Shown: piece after piece, positions 1 to 8,101 of the stretch | Layout of the letters: each line of letters opens with the position of its first letter | Position numbering within the stretch: the first letter of the stretch is position 1 | Assembly (NCBI GenBank): GCA_049609065.1 | Contig: JBMYYE010000016.1 | Coordinates: 1 to 28,968, forward strand | From: JBMYYE01 sp049609065 | GTDB taxonomy: Bacteria; Pseudomonadota; Alphaproteobacteria; Rhodobacterales; Rhodobacteraceae | DNA: 28,968 nucleotides | Direction of reading: 5' to 3' | Program-made: the position numbers and the translations under genes | The notes under the pieces: generated by a model | Database searches by the model: none | Seen by the model: only the letters and a program-made list of their open reading frames with translations | What the model was told of the DNA's origin: nothing

Positions 1-212
1 AAGATATTGACGCGATCACGGGTATTTTGGGGGATAATGCGTTCCTTTTTGGGGACAAACCCACCGCCGCAGATATGAGCGTCGGTCCAATGCTGCGGGC
101 GATTTCTAAATCTCCGGTTCTTTTGGAAACAGGGACATATGTCGCGGAAAATCAGGCTTTGATGGCGTATTCGGCACGCGTGGCGCAGGCGTTTTATCCT
201 GAGCCTGTATGA
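1..212 (+). CDS. Glutathione S-transferase-like protein, C-terminal fragment
   Basis: The gene is cut by the left edge; only about the last 70 residues are visible, read from base 3. The residues GDKPTAADMSVGPMLRAI match the C-terminal all-helical domain of glutathione S-transferases, where a conserved 'G..P..AD' segment forms the N-capping box of helix 6. GST-like proteins are usually cytosolic and conjugate or reduce with glutathione; many are of unknown substrate. The thioredoxin-like N-terminal domain that binds glutathione is outside the window, so substrate and class cannot be assigned. The stop is TGA at 210-212. The next gene starts 41 bases later on the same strand. Confidence 0.75.
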   Translation, partial: DIDAITGILGDNAFLFGDKPTAADMSVGPMLRAISKSPVLLETGTYVAENQALMAYSARVAQAFYPEPV

Positions 213-253
213 TTTTGGTACCAGTTGCGGGGGCTTTCGGTTAGAGAGACCCC

Positions 254-1363
254 ATGACTGATACAGATTTTGAAATATTCTTAACCGTCCCCCCAGGCCT
301 TGAGCCTACGCTTCTTGAAGAAGTGCGCGCGCGCGGGTTTGCATCCCCTGAGCAAATCAAAGGCGGTGTCGTTATTCGCGGCGGCTGGCCCGATGTATGG
401 CGGGCGAATTTGGAACTCCGTGGGGCAACGAAAGTCCTCGCACGGTTTTGGTCTTTTCGGGCGTTTCATTTGGCACAGTTGGACAAGCGTGCGCGCAAAG
501 TTCCGTGGCATGACATACTGCCAAAAAACGAACCCGTACGGGTGGATGTGACCTGTTTCAAATCAAAAATTTATCATGCGGGGGCTGCGACCCAACGGAT
601 TGAAAAGGCCATTGCCGAGGAACACGGGGCCACAATTGCTGGGGATGCAGAAATCCGCATCAAGGTGCGCATTGATGATAATATGTGCACTTTTAGCATC
701 GATACAACGGGCGAAAGCCTCCATAAACGTGGGCATAAAGAGGCGATTGGCAAAGCGCCGATGCGCGAAACGCTGGCGGCCTTGTTTTTGCGGCGCTGTG
801 GCTACACAGGCACGGAACCCGTTTTGGATCCGATGTGTGGATCGGGCACATTTGTTATTGAAGCGGCGGAAATGGCCATGGGGCTACAGGCGGGGCGCGC
901 CCGTGCGTTTGCCTTTGAAAAACTTGCAAATTTTGATGCGGTTGCGTTTGAGGCGATGAAAAAGGCACCAACGGGTGCGTGTGATTTGACGTTCTATGGA
1001 CGCGATCGCAACCAAGGCGTCATTGGCATGGCAACGGCGAATGCAAATCGTGCGGGCGTGGGTGAAATTTGTAATTTTGACACCCATGCGATCAGTGACC
1101 TAAAACGTCCTGAAGGCCCCGCAGGGCTGGTGATTGTTAACCCGCCTTATGGTGGGCGCATTGGTAATAAAGGTCAGCTTTACGCCCTTTACGGCAGCCT
1201 TGGGAAGGTCCTAAAGGCGCAGTTTTCAGGCTGGCGCGTTGGGATCGTGACGAGCGAAGCAGGGCTTGCGCGTGCGACTGATCTTACGTTTGTGGAAACC
1301 AGCCCGCCCATATCCCATGGCGGGCTGAAAATTCGCCTGCATCGCACGGACCCGTTGCCTTAG
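254..1363 (+). CDS. THUMP-domain class I SAM-dependent RNA methyltransferase (RlmL N-terminal/YcbY type)
   Basis: A 369-residue cytosolic protein that probably methylates a guanine in structured RNA. An N-terminal THUMP RNA-binding domain spans about residues 5-160, starting with FLTVPPGLEPTLLEEV, the usual opening of COG0116 proteins. A UPF0020 methyltransferase domain follows. The SAM-binding motif I is DPMCGSGTFVIEAA near residue 191, and the catalytic NPPY motif (NPPYGGRIG) lies near residue 295; NPPY is typical of enzymes that methylate exocyclic amino groups. E. coli RlmL is much longer because it is fused to RlmK; this protein corresponds only to the N-terminal m2G2445-type half. The exact target base is inferred. 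It ends 21 bases from the convergent iorB-like gene. Confidence 0.85.
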   Translation: MTDTDFEIFLTVPPGLEPTLLEEVRARGFASPEQIKGGVVIRGGWPDVWRANLELRGATKVLARFWSFRAFHLAQLDKRARKVPWHDILPKNEPVRVDVTCFKSKIYHAGAATQRIEKAIAEEHGATIAGDAEIRIKVRIDDNMCTFSIDTTGESLHKRGHKEAIGKAPMRETLAALFLRRCGYTGTEPVLDPMCGSGTFVIEAAEMAMGLQAGRARAFAFEKLANFDAVAFEAMKKAPTGACDLTFYGRDRNQGVIGMATANANRAGVGEICNFDTHAISDLKRPEGPAGLVIVNPPYGGRIGNKGQLYALYGSLGKVLKAQFSGWRVGIVTSEAGLARATDLTFVETSPPISHGGLKIRLHRTDPLP

Positions 1364-1384
1364 GGGGCTGGGTCGGCCTGCAAT

Positions 1385-3625
1385 TTACGCGAAATCAAAA
1401 TCATGCATCAAGGGCAGACGCCGTGGCCGCGTGCCGGTGAGATCAAAGATCGCGTTGGCCAATGCGGGCAAGGATGCAGGCGTTCCTGGTTCGCCAATGC
1501 CGCCAATGCCCGCGTTGTTTTCCAAAATTGCGACTTCAACCTTCGGCATTTGCCCGATGCGTAGCGCATCGTAATCGGGGAAGTTGCCTTCTTGGACCTC
1601 ACCTTCATCAAAGGTGATTTCGCCATAGATCGCTGCAGACAGCCCATAGACAAGCCCGCTTGAAAGTTGCGCTTCGATGTTTTGCGGGTTGAGCGCCGTT
1701 CCGGGATCTGCGGCGATCCACGCTTTGGTGATGCGAATGCCATCGCCTTGATCTTGGACTTCGATCACTTCCGCAACCGGGGTGCCAAAGGAATGGTTAA
1801 AGGCAATGCCGCGGCCAATCCCATCAGGTGTTTTCCCCGTCCAATTGGCCATTTTAGCAGCCTCTTCGAGCACCCGCGCTGAGGGTTCGTGTTCTTTGCG
1901 GATGAGATCCCGGCGAAACGCAAACGGATCTGCGCCCGCCGCATGGGCCAGCTCATCGATAAAGCTTTCGTGGAAAAAACCGTTATGGGAATGCCCAACC
2001 GAACGCCAAAATCCCAAAGGAATGCCCATGTCTTGGGTCAAAATGCCGTTCACACGGTAGTTTTCAATGCCATATGGTTGATCGAAGAGCCCCTCAACAT
2101 GGCCTTTGTCGGGACCTGCGGCGGGCACACCCAAACGCCCCATGGCCGATTGGGTCACCGATGGACCTGCCATGGTCACATCGAGCGCGGTTGCGGTGCC
2201 GTTTTCGACGCTGCCTTTAAAGCGCGCGATTGTACCAGGGCGATAGAAATCATGGCGGATGTCTTCTTCGCGGGTATAGGTAAGTTTGATCGGCGTGCCT
2301 TCGTGCTTGGCGGCGATACGCGCGGCATAGAGGCTATAATCCCACTCCACACGCCGGCCAAATCCACCGCCAAGGAATGTCGTGTGCATGGTGACATCTT
2401 CTGATGAAAGCCCAACGGCCTTTGCAACTTTGTCTTCGTGAATAATGGGCGCTTGGTTGCCGCACCACAGTTGCATTTTGCCGTCTTTCAGTAAGGCGGT
2501 TGCGTTCATCGGCTCCATGGTGGTGTGGGCCAAAAACGGCAATTGATATTCAGCCTCAACCACGGTTTTGGCCGCGCCTAAGGTGGCATCGACATCGCCA
2601 TCATCGCGCAATGTGGAATTGGGGGCATCTGCGAAGCTTTCAGAAATGCGGGCCATGAGGGCATCGGTGGTTTTGGGGTATTGGGCTTCTTCCCATTCAA
2701 TTTCAAGGGCATCAGCCGCTTGGAAGGCAAGCCATGTATTGGTGGCAACAACCGCAACTGCGTCCTCCATCTGAAGGACATCTTCGACGCCGGGCATCCC
2801 GCGCGCGGTGCTGTCGTCAACGGTCTTTAGCTTGGCCCCAAAGCGCGGGCTGTGGCGGATGGCGGCGTATTTCATCCCGTCTATCTGGGTATCAATCCCA
2901 AATTCGGTTGTGCCTGTTGCTTTACCAAGCTGATCGGTGCGTGGTGTTGGTTTTCCAAGTATTTTCCATTCGGATTTCGGGCGTAGATCCGCGTCAATTG
3001 GATCGAGTTGAGCCGCCAACGGGGCGAGGTCGATATAGGTTTCCAACGTACCATCGGGCAATCGTACGGCGCCGTTTTCTGTGCTCAGCTGCCGGCGGGT
3101 TAGCCCATGTTTTTGTGCAGCCGCTTCTTTGAGCGTTTCGCGGGCGCTGGCCCCTGCGTGGCGCATTTTTTCGAAACCGTCGCGCATCGCGGTTGACCCA
3201 CCTGTCATATGGAGCGCCATCATTTTTGGTAAAAAATCAAGCGCGCGGCCAATACGTTCATGGGTTTTGGTTTTGGCGTATTCCGCAACAGGCAAGATAA
3301 TATCTGCAACTGCTCCGTTATAATAAGCCGCAGCAGCGGGCCCATGTAGGGTGCGAATGTCCGCAAGCGCCACATCGAGTTCCTCAGCCACCAAAGCCGC
3401 GAGCGTCGATTGCGTGCCTTGTCCCATTTCCGCGCGCGGTGTGATGATGGTCACCCCTTGTGCATCGATGAGGACATAGGGGTTTAAGGTCGCTTCGCCT
3501 TCTTTCGGGGCAAGCGGGTTTGGCAGCGTTTTATAGGTTTGGTAAACGCCAAAGGCGACGCCGCCTGCGATGGTGGCGCTTCCAACCAAAAAGGCGCGGC
3601 GGGTGTATTTCATCAAACGTCCCAT
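1385..3625 (-). CDS. Molybdopterin-binding subunit of a two-subunit molybdenum hydroxylase (isoquinoline 1-oxidoreductase beta type)
   Basis: Large catalytic subunit of a xanthine oxidase-family hydroxylase, about 746 residues. It would insert a water-derived oxygen into an N-heteroaromatic ring or an aldehyde. The N-terminus carries a twin-arginine signal (YTRRAFLVG then a hydrophobic stretch), so the enzyme should be exported folded with its cofactor. Visible motifs are MGQGTQST, the GGGFGRR cofactor-binding motif near residue 420, and GIGEPGTP near residue 710, holding the catalytic glutamate. I chose the start at 3625 because AGGAG lies about 8 bases before it; an in-frame ATG at 3688 lies inside the upstream iorA-like gene. 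That gene ends 2 bases before this start, so the two are translationally linked. No FAD subunit or cytochrome acceptor is adjacent. The substrate is unknown. Confidence 0.88.
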   Translation of the reverse strand: MGRLMKYTRRAFLVGSATIAGGVAFGVYQTYKTLPNPLAPKEGEATLNPYVLIDAQGVTIITPRAEMGQGTQSTLAALVAEELDVALADIRTLHGPAAAAYYNGAVADIILPVAEYAKTKTHERIGRALDFLPKMMALHMTGGSTAMRDGFEKMRHAGASARETLKEAAAQKHGLTRRQLSTENGAVRLPDGTLETYIDLAPLAAQLDPIDADLRPKSEWKILGKPTPRTDQLGKATGTTEFGIDTQIDGMKYAAIRHSPRFGAKLKTVDDSTARGMPGVEDVLQMEDAVAVVATNTWLAFQAADALEIEWEEAQYPKTTDALMARISESFADAPNSTLRDDGDVDATLGAAKTVVEAEYQLPFLAHTTMEPMNATALLKDGKMQLWCGNQAPIIHEDKVAKAVGLSSEDVTMHTTFLGGGFGRRVEWDYSLYAARIAAKHEGTPIKLTYTREEDIRHDFYRPGTIARFKGSVENGTATALDVTMAGPSVTQSAMGRLGVPAAGPDKGHVEGLFDQPYGIENYRVNGILTQDMGIPLGFWRSVGHSHNGFFHESFIDELAHAAGADPFAFRRDLIRKEHEPSARVLEEAAKMANWTGKTPDGIGRGIAFNHSFGTPVAEVIEVQDQGDGIRITKAWIAADPGTALNPQNIEAQLSSGLVYGLSAAIYGEITFDEGEVQEGNFPDYDALRIGQMPKVEVAILENNAGIGGIGEPGTPASLPALANAIFDLTGTRPRRLPLMHDFDFA

Positions 3626-3627
3626 GG

Positions 3628-4080
3628 CTATGCTCCTGCGGCTTGGTGGATGGCGGCGCGGATGCGGGGGTAGGTGCCACAGCGACAAAGATTGCCTTGC
3701 ATGGCTTCATCAATATCGGCATCCGTCGGGCGTGGATTTTCCGAAAGCAGGGCGGCGGCTTGCATGATTTGGCCGGATTGGCAGTAGCCACATTGGGCCA
3801 CTTGTTGGTCGATCCAAGCCTGTTGGAGGTCTGAAAGAAGCTGGGGCGTTCCATGGCCTTCGATGGTGGTGATGGGGCCGTCAACATCTGCGAAACTGGT
3901 TTGGCAGGCGCGCACGGCTTCGCCGTCCATATGCACAGTGCAGGCGCCACAGGCTGCGATCCCGCAGCCAAATTTTGTGCCCGTAAGTTTGAGCTCATCT
4001 CGGAGCACCCACAAAAGCGGCATATCGTCTGGCAAAGACAGCTTGTGGTCTTGACCGTTTACGGTAATCGTTTTTTCCAT
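3628..4080 (-). CDS. (2Fe-2S)-binding subunit of molybdenum hydroxylase (isoquinoline 1-oxidoreductase alpha type)
   Basis: Small electron-transfer subunit of 150 residues, partner of the molybdopterin subunit encoded 2 bases downstream. It has a plant-type ferredoxin domain with C39, C44, C47 and C59 (KFGCGIAACGACTVH), followed by the helical second cluster domain with C97, C100, C132 and C134 (QCGYCQSG and NLCRCGTYPRI). This is the complete two-cluster set of the family. It has no export signal of its own, so it presumably travels through the Tat system bound to the large subunit. The start at 4080 is preferred over an ATG at 4092 because GGAGG sits just upstream with a 6-base spacer. The promoter region is shared with the divergent tetR gene and carries a palindrome at 4099-4124. 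Confidence 0.9.
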   Translation of the reverse strand: MEKTITVNGQDHKLSLPDDMPLLWVLRDELKLTGTKFGCGIAACGACTVHMDGEAVRACQTSFADVDGPITTIEGHGTPQLLSDLQQAWIDQQVAQCGYCQSGQIMQAAALLSENPRPTDADIDEAMQGNLCRCGTYPRIRAAIHQAAGA

Positions 4081-4098
4081 TGAAACCTCCATCGCTAT

Positions 4099-4124
4099 CT
4101 GACATTATTCACTTAAATTGTCAG
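4099..4124. promoter_or_regulatory. Candidate TetR operator between iorA-like and tetR genes
   Basis: A perfect 6-base inverted repeat, CTGACA at 4099-4104 and TGTCAG at 4119-4124, is separated by 14 bases. It lies between two divergent starts, 19 bases from the iorA-like start and 55 from the tetR start. Such placement is typical of an autoregulating TetR repressor. Read on the minus strand, the distal arm is CTGACA, a good -35 box for the iorA-like gene, though the matching -10 is poor. A closely similar element with the same spacing covers the RND efflux promoter at 16986-17010; 19 of 26 positions agree. The repeat is seen directly; the binding protein is inferred. Confidence 0.6.
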
Positions 4125-4178
4125 GCCGTCAATCTCTGCTTTTGCGGATGGGTGTAGCGGCGAAAAGGAACGCGCTGC

Positions 4179-4790
4179 ATGGACTTTATTTTGCCAAAAC
4201 ATACACCACTGTCGGGGGATCGTGGGCAAATTGAGGCAATTTATGTATCGGCCAATGCGGTTTTTGCCGGCGTGGGGTTTCGGGCGGCCACCATGGCCAA
4301 AATCGCCAAAGGGGCAGGGATGTCACGCCCTGCCTTGTACCAATATTTTGACAATAAAGAACATATTTTTCGGTCGTATCTTTTTGCATTTTTACAAGAG
4401 TCGTCCCAACGTATGCGTGAGGTGTTCAATCATACGTCGCCGATTGAGGAAAACTTTCTAGCCGCAATTGAGGCCAAAGATGACGCCGCCTTTGCGGAGA
4501 TCTTAGGCTCGCCCCATGGCAAAGAAATCCTTTTGGCATCTGACGCTATTTGCGGGGATGTAATCGAAGAATGCGAAGTTGCATTTACGAAAGTGTTAGC
4601 GGAATGGATTAGTGGTGGTGTTGCCTTGGGGCGCATGGATCACCGATCTTTCGCAGACACACCAGAAGAGGCGGCCTATCTGTTTCATCAAGGCATTATG
4701 GGGATTTTACAGACGGTGACCTCGGCTGAGGGTTACTATAAAGGCAAATCGCAATTTGCGCGCCTTTTTGCAGCAGCCCTCACCGTTTAA
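4179..4790 (+). CDS. TetR/AcrR family transcriptional regulator
   Basis: A 203-residue one-component repressor. The N-terminal helix-turn-helix spans about residues 39-58 (TMAKIAKGAGMSRPALYQYF), with the classic 'YxYFxNKEHIF' sequence after the recognition helix. The C-terminal ligand domain is unassigned, as is usual for the family. The gene is divergent from the molybdenum hydroxylase genes, and a palindrome at 4099-4124 lies between them, so autoregulation and control of the hydroxylase are likely. A matching palindrome upstream of the RND efflux operon, which has no regulator of its own beside it, suggests the same protein may also control the pump. The start has AAAAGGA about 9 bases upstream. 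The gene ends 7 bases from the convergent kynA. Confidence 0.9.
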   Translation: MDFILPKHTPLSGDRGQIEAIYVSANAVFAGVGFRAATMAKIAKGAGMSRPALYQYFDNKEHIFRSYLFAFLQESSQRMREVFNHTSPIEENFLAAIEAKDDAAFAEILGSPHGKEILLASDAICGDVIEECEVAFTKVLAEWISGGVALGRMDHRSFADTPEEAAYLFHQGIMGILQTVTSAEGYYKGKSQFARLFAAALTV

Positions 4791-4797
4791 TGCGTTT

Positions 4798-5631
4798 TTA
4801 CAGCTCTGTGCGCATATGCCAAAGTTCTGGAAAAATCTCAGTGTTGAGCATTTTTGTGAGATAGCTCACCCCAGATGTGCCACCTGAACCACGCTTAAAC
4901 CCGATGATCCGTTCGACGGTTGTCACGTGATTAAAGCGCCAGCGGCGGAAGTAATCTTCGAAATCCACCAGCTTTTCTGCAAGATCATAAAGTGTCCAAT
5001 AGGTTTCAGGATCGCGGTACACCTTGGCCCAGGCCGTGGCCACTTCGGGCTTTGCAACATAGGGTTGTGCGTAATCACGTGTCACATGGGCCGCATCCAA
5101 GAGCCCCGCATCAACCAGCGCCAAAAGGGCGGTGTCGTAGAGGCTTGGTTGCGCAAGCTCATCCGTGAGCTTGGCCATGATATCCGGGCGATGTTCATGA
5201 GGTTTGAGCATGGCCGCATTGCGGTTCCCGACCATGAATTCAATGAGACGGTATTGCCAGCTTTGAAAGCCTGAACTTTGGCCAAGATCATCGCGAAATG
5301 CGGTGTAATCAGACGGCGTCATCGTGCGCAACACATCCCATGCGGAATTCAGCTGTTCGAAAATGCGCGCCACACGCGCGAGCATTTTAAAGGCAGGTTG
5401 TGGGTTTCCAGCCTTTAATAAATCACGTGCGGCGGTGACTTCGTGAATGGCCAAGCGCATCCAAAGTTCGCTGGTTTGGTGCTGAATGATGAAGAGCATC
5501 TCATCATGGGCCGTTGATTTTGGGTGTTGGGCGGTGATGATTTGATCAAGGGAGAGATAATCACCATATGACATGCGCCCGTCAAAATCCATTTGGGCGC
5601 CGTCATCTGCGGGGTTAAGAGGTGTCGTCAT
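4798..5631 (-). CDS. kynA: Tryptophan 2,3-dioxygenase
   Basis: A heme enzyme of 277 residues that opens the indole ring of L-tryptophan with O2 to give N-formylkynurenine, the first step of the kynurenine pathway. H51 in FIIQHQTSELW corresponds to the distal active-site histidine. R113 (AFRDDLGQSSGF) corresponds to the arginine that binds the substrate carboxylate. H235 in RFNHVTTVE is the proximal heme ligand, and GSGGTSG around T252 binds the substrate amino group. Length fits bacterial enzymes, which form cytosolic homotetramers. AAAGGA precedes the start by 7 bases. The gene follows kynU on the same strand after 151 bases with no clear terminator, so the two may be co-transcribed. Confidence 0.95.
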   Translation of the reverse strand: MTTPLNPADDGAQMDFDGRMSYGDYLSLDQIITAQHPKSTAHDEMLFIIQHQTSELWMRLAIHEVTAARDLLKAGNPQPAFKMLARVARIFEQLNSAWDVLRTMTPSDYTAFRDDLGQSSGFQSWQYRLIEFMVGNRNAAMLKPHEHRPDIMAKLTDELAQPSLYDTALLALVDAGLLDAAHVTRDYAQPYVAKPEVATAWAKVYRDPETYWTLYDLAEKLVDFEDYFRRWRFNHVTTVERIIGFKRGSGGTSGVSYLTKMLNTEIFPELWHMRTEL

Positions 5632-5782
5632 AAACTGTCCTTTCGTGTTACATATTTGGGAAACAGGAAGGACCCTTCTTCGCGTTTAAGTTCGAACACA
5701 TGGCAATGCGACGCCAAAGCGCGACCCAGCCTGCTGGGCGACAAAGCGGCAAATGCCGTTGAGGGGGAGCCATGAGTTTCAT

Positions 5783-6988
5783 TTAGGTCACGCGGGACTT
5801 TGTTTGATATTTTGGGTCATCCCAGAGTTTCCCATCCATAACCTCTTTGATAATGGTCACGGCGTTTGAAACGTCAAATTCGTCAATATAAAGTGGGGTG
5901 AAGCCAAAGCGCATGATATTGGGCGCGCGAAAATCACCGATGACGCCGCGATCAATGATGGCTTGCATCGCGGCGTAGCCATGTTCAAAAGCAAAGCTCA
6001 CTTGGCTGCCACGGTTTTTTGCATCCCGCGGGGACGCAAGCGTCAGATCAGGGCAGGCGGCTTCGACTTCTTTGATGAACAATTCACAAAGCGCGATCGA
6101 TTTTTGCCGCACGTCCTTCATGTCGACCTGATCCCAAATGTCCATGGACGCTTCGAGGGAGGCGAGCTGAATGATCGGCGGCGTGCCAACGCGCATGCGT
6201 TCGATCCCTGCATGTGGGCGGTAGTTGAGATCAAACTCAAACGGCGCCTCATGGCCAAGCCATCCCGACAACGCCGGCCGTGCACGGTCCGCATGTTTGG
6301 GCGCAACATAGATGAAGGCGGGGCCACCTGGACCTGAGTTGAGGTATTTATAGGTGCACCCGACCGCAAAATCGGCATTTGAGCCTTTGAGGTCGACCTC
6401 AATTGCGCCTGCTGAATGGGCGAGATCCCAAATCGTTAATGCACCAACTTCATGTGCCCGATTGATGAGCGCCTTCATGTCATGTTTGCGCCCCGTGCGA
6501 TAATCGATTTCAGTGATCATCATCACAGCAACAGTATCGTCAAGGGCGTCCATCACGTCTTCGGGCGCCACGGTTTTGAGGGTATATCCCCCATCGCCAA
6601 GCCTGTTCACCATCTCGGTGATGCCTTGCGCCATATAAAGGTCGGATGGGAAATTCCCCGTGTCGGACAAAATCACCTTGCGATCTGGGGTCATTTCCAA
6701 CGCGGCTGCCAGCGCTTGATACACTTTGATCGAAAGCGTATCCCCCATCACCACATGGCCATCTTCGGCCCCAATGAGGCGCGCGATGCGGTCACCAACA
6801 TTTGTCGGCATGCCCATCCAGCCCGCTTTGTTCCAACCGGTGATGAGCATTTCACCCCATTCATCCTTCATCATACGCTTTACGCGCTTCGGAGCTTTCT
6901 TAGGCAAGGGCCCAAGAGAATTCCCATCCAGATAAATCACCCCATTGGGCAGATTGAATTTGGACTTCGTTTTTTGAAAATCAGTCAT
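5783..6988 (-). CDS. kynU: Kynureninase
   Basis: A PLP-dependent hydrolase of 401 residues that cleaves L-kynurenine to anthranilate and L-alanine. The N-terminal segment YLDGNSLGPLP is characteristic of the family. D188 and H191 in IWDLAHSAGA lie in the cofactor pocket, and K214 in CTYKYLNSGPGGP is the lysine that forms the Schiff base with PLP. I chose the start at 6988 because AGGAG lies 7 bases upstream (GAAGGAGACCAAATG); an in-frame ATG at 7042 would add 18 residues without a ribosome site. With kynA it forms a tryptophan-to-anthranilate route. The middle enzyme, kynurenine formamidase (kynB), is not in the window. Confidence 0.95.
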   Translation of the reverse strand: MTDFQKTKSKFNLPNGVIYLDGNSLGPLPKKAPKRVKRMMKDEWGEMLITGWNKAGWMGMPTNVGDRIARLIGAEDGHVVMGDTLSIKVYQALAAALEMTPDRKVILSDTGNFPSDLYMAQGITEMVNRLGDGGYTLKTVAPEDVMDALDDTVAVMMITEIDYRTGRKHDMKALINRAHEVGALTIWDLAHSAGAIEVDLKGSNADFAVGCTYKYLNSGPGGPAFIYVAPKHADRARPALSGWLGHEAPFEFDLNYRPHAGIERMRVGTPPIIQLASLEASMDIWDQVDMKDVRQKSIALCELFIKEVEAACPDLTLASPRDAKNRGSQVSFAFEHGYAAMQAIIDRGVIGDFRAPNIMRFGFTPLYIDEFDVSNAVTIIKEVMDGKLWDDPKYQTKSRVT

Positions 6989-7089
6989 TTGGTCTCCTTC
7001 AAAAGTGATATCAGCTTGCGCATGAGGGATGCGGGTGGTCAAGTGGCCCTGTGCGGCTATATGTGCCTGTAGAAGAACATTGTGATCTC

Positions 7090-7105
7090 ATTCATTTTAG
7101 TGAAT
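7090..7105. promoter_or_regulatory. Inverted repeat in the kynU/rhodanese divergent promoter region
   Basis: ATTCA at 7090-7094 and TGAAT at 7101-7105 form a perfect 5-base inverted repeat around a 6-base AT-rich centre. It lies in the 148-base gap between the divergent kynU and rhodanese genes, about 30 bases before the rhodanese start. Kynurenine genes in several proteobacteria are controlled by Lrp/AsnC-type KynR proteins, but no such gene is visible here. The repeat is short and could be chance. Confidence 0.25.
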
Positions 7106-7136
7106 ATGATGGGTGTTATCAGCAAAGAGGATATGC

Positions 7137-7568
7137 ATGAAAAGAGTTTTCCAATCCGCGGGGGTGGCCATTGCGCTGTCTCTCTTCGCGCCAGTGACGG
7201 GTCAAGCGGACGAAGCACTTCTGGACGCGGTCACAGGCTATATGGATTTCGCCACCTATGAGGCTGGCATCATCATGCCTGAGCAAATTACAAAAGATGT
7301 GTTTGAGGCGGCTGTGTTCATTGACACCCGCGACGCGGAAAAATTTGAAGACAGCCACATTCAGGGCGCAACACATATCGAATGGCGTGAAATTCCGGGT
7401 CGGTTAGAGGAAATTCCTGAAACGGGCATGGTGATTTTTTATTGCAACACGGGGACGCTCAGTTCCCAAGCCACATTTGCGGCACGGCTTTTGGGTCGTG
7501 AAAATGTTGTGGCGCTACAAACGGGGCGCAATGGCTGGCTGCAAACAGCTGCGTATAAACCAGAATGA
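7137..7568 (+). CDS. Periplasmic rhodanese-like domain protein
   Basis: A 143-residue protein with a signal peptide of about 24 residues (MKRVFQSAGVAIALSLFAPV then TGQA), so it acts in the periplasm. The mature part is one rhodanese domain with the usual D-x-R (FIDTRDAEKF) and SHIQGATHI segments. C103 in FYCNTGTLS is the predicted persulfide-forming cysteine at the start of the active-site loop. Such proteins transfer sulfane sulfur or bind small oxyanions; the substrate is not evident. AGAGG lies 6 bases before the chosen start, while an in-frame ATG at 7113 has no comparable site and would spoil the signal peptide. The stop overlaps the start of the next gene by 4 bases (ATGA). Confidence 0.85.
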   Translation: MKRVFQSAGVAIALSLFAPVTGQADEALLDAVTGYMDFATYEAGIIMPEQITKDVFEAAVFIDTRDAEKFEDSHIQGATHIEWREIPGRLEEIPETGMVIFYCNTGTLSSQATFAARLLGRENVVALQTGRNGWLQTAAYKPE

Positions 7569-8032
7569 AACGATATATTGATCTTCCGCCTGTGTGGCTT
7601 TTAGGGGCACTCATTGTGGCATATGTGCTGCGCGACTTTGGTCCGTATTTACCGCTCGGACCTGATTTTGCGGATGGGGGGCACTGGGGGGATCTCGTCG
7701 GTGGAATTTTTGTTGGTGGTGGGGTTTTGTTGATGCTGCTGGCAGCAATGGAAATGATCCAGCGCAAAACCACGCTTGATCCGCATGGAGAAAGCACCAC
7801 ACTCGTGCAGTCGGGAATTTACAAACGCTCGCGCAATCCGATTTATGTCGGGGATGTTTTGATCCTCTTGGGATTGATCCTTTTTTGGAATGTGGCGCTT
7901 GCGTTGCCCTTGGTGCCGCTTCTTGTCTGGATTCTTGAGAAACGGTTTATTATTCCAGAAGAACGCAAATTGCGCATGAAGTTTAAGGCCGTTTATGCGG
8001 CGTATGAGCGCAAGACGCGGCGATGGGTTTAA
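7565..8032 (+). CDS. Isoprenylcysteine carboxyl methyltransferase (ICMT)-like membrane methyltransferase
   Basis: A 155-residue integral membrane protein with four hydrophobic stretches, near residues 10-22, 45-63, 95-112 and 112-125. The C-terminal half has the ICMT/PEMT fold signature: H74 in LDPHGEST, SGIYKRSRNPIYVGD (RNP at 90-92) and the paired glutamates E132-E133 in IIPEERKLRMKF. Relatives use S-adenosylmethionine to methylate lipid-like or membrane-embedded acceptors. Bacteria lack prenylated CAAX proteins, so the true acceptor is unknown. It starts within the stop codon of the rhodanese gene, which implies coupled translation and perhaps a shared task. Confidence 0.8.
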   Translation: MKRYIDLPPVWLLGALIVAYVLRDFGPYLPLGPDFADGGHWGDLVGGIFVGGGVLLMLLAAMEMIQRKTTLDPHGESTTLVQSGIYKRSRNPIYVGDVLILLGLILFWNVALALPLVPLLVWILEKRFIIPEERKLRMKFKAVYAAYERKTRRWV

Positions 8033-8101
8033 TATTTGATTGGAAATATCAGTAAATTGTGATTTGACGTTACGGTCAGAAAAAAAGCATTCATGCTGCA
8101 C

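Noticed and set aside
1889..2404. A 171-codon plus-strand open frame opposite the molybdenum hydroxylase large subunit
   Set aside because: It lies wholly antisense to a clearly conserved gene, has no ribosome site or recognisable domain, and its composition follows from the codon use of the opposite strand.
3531..3998. A 155-codon minus-strand open frame across the iorA/iorB junction
   Set aside because: It is a shifted frame of two well-supported genes, rich in proline, lysine and alanine without any domain.
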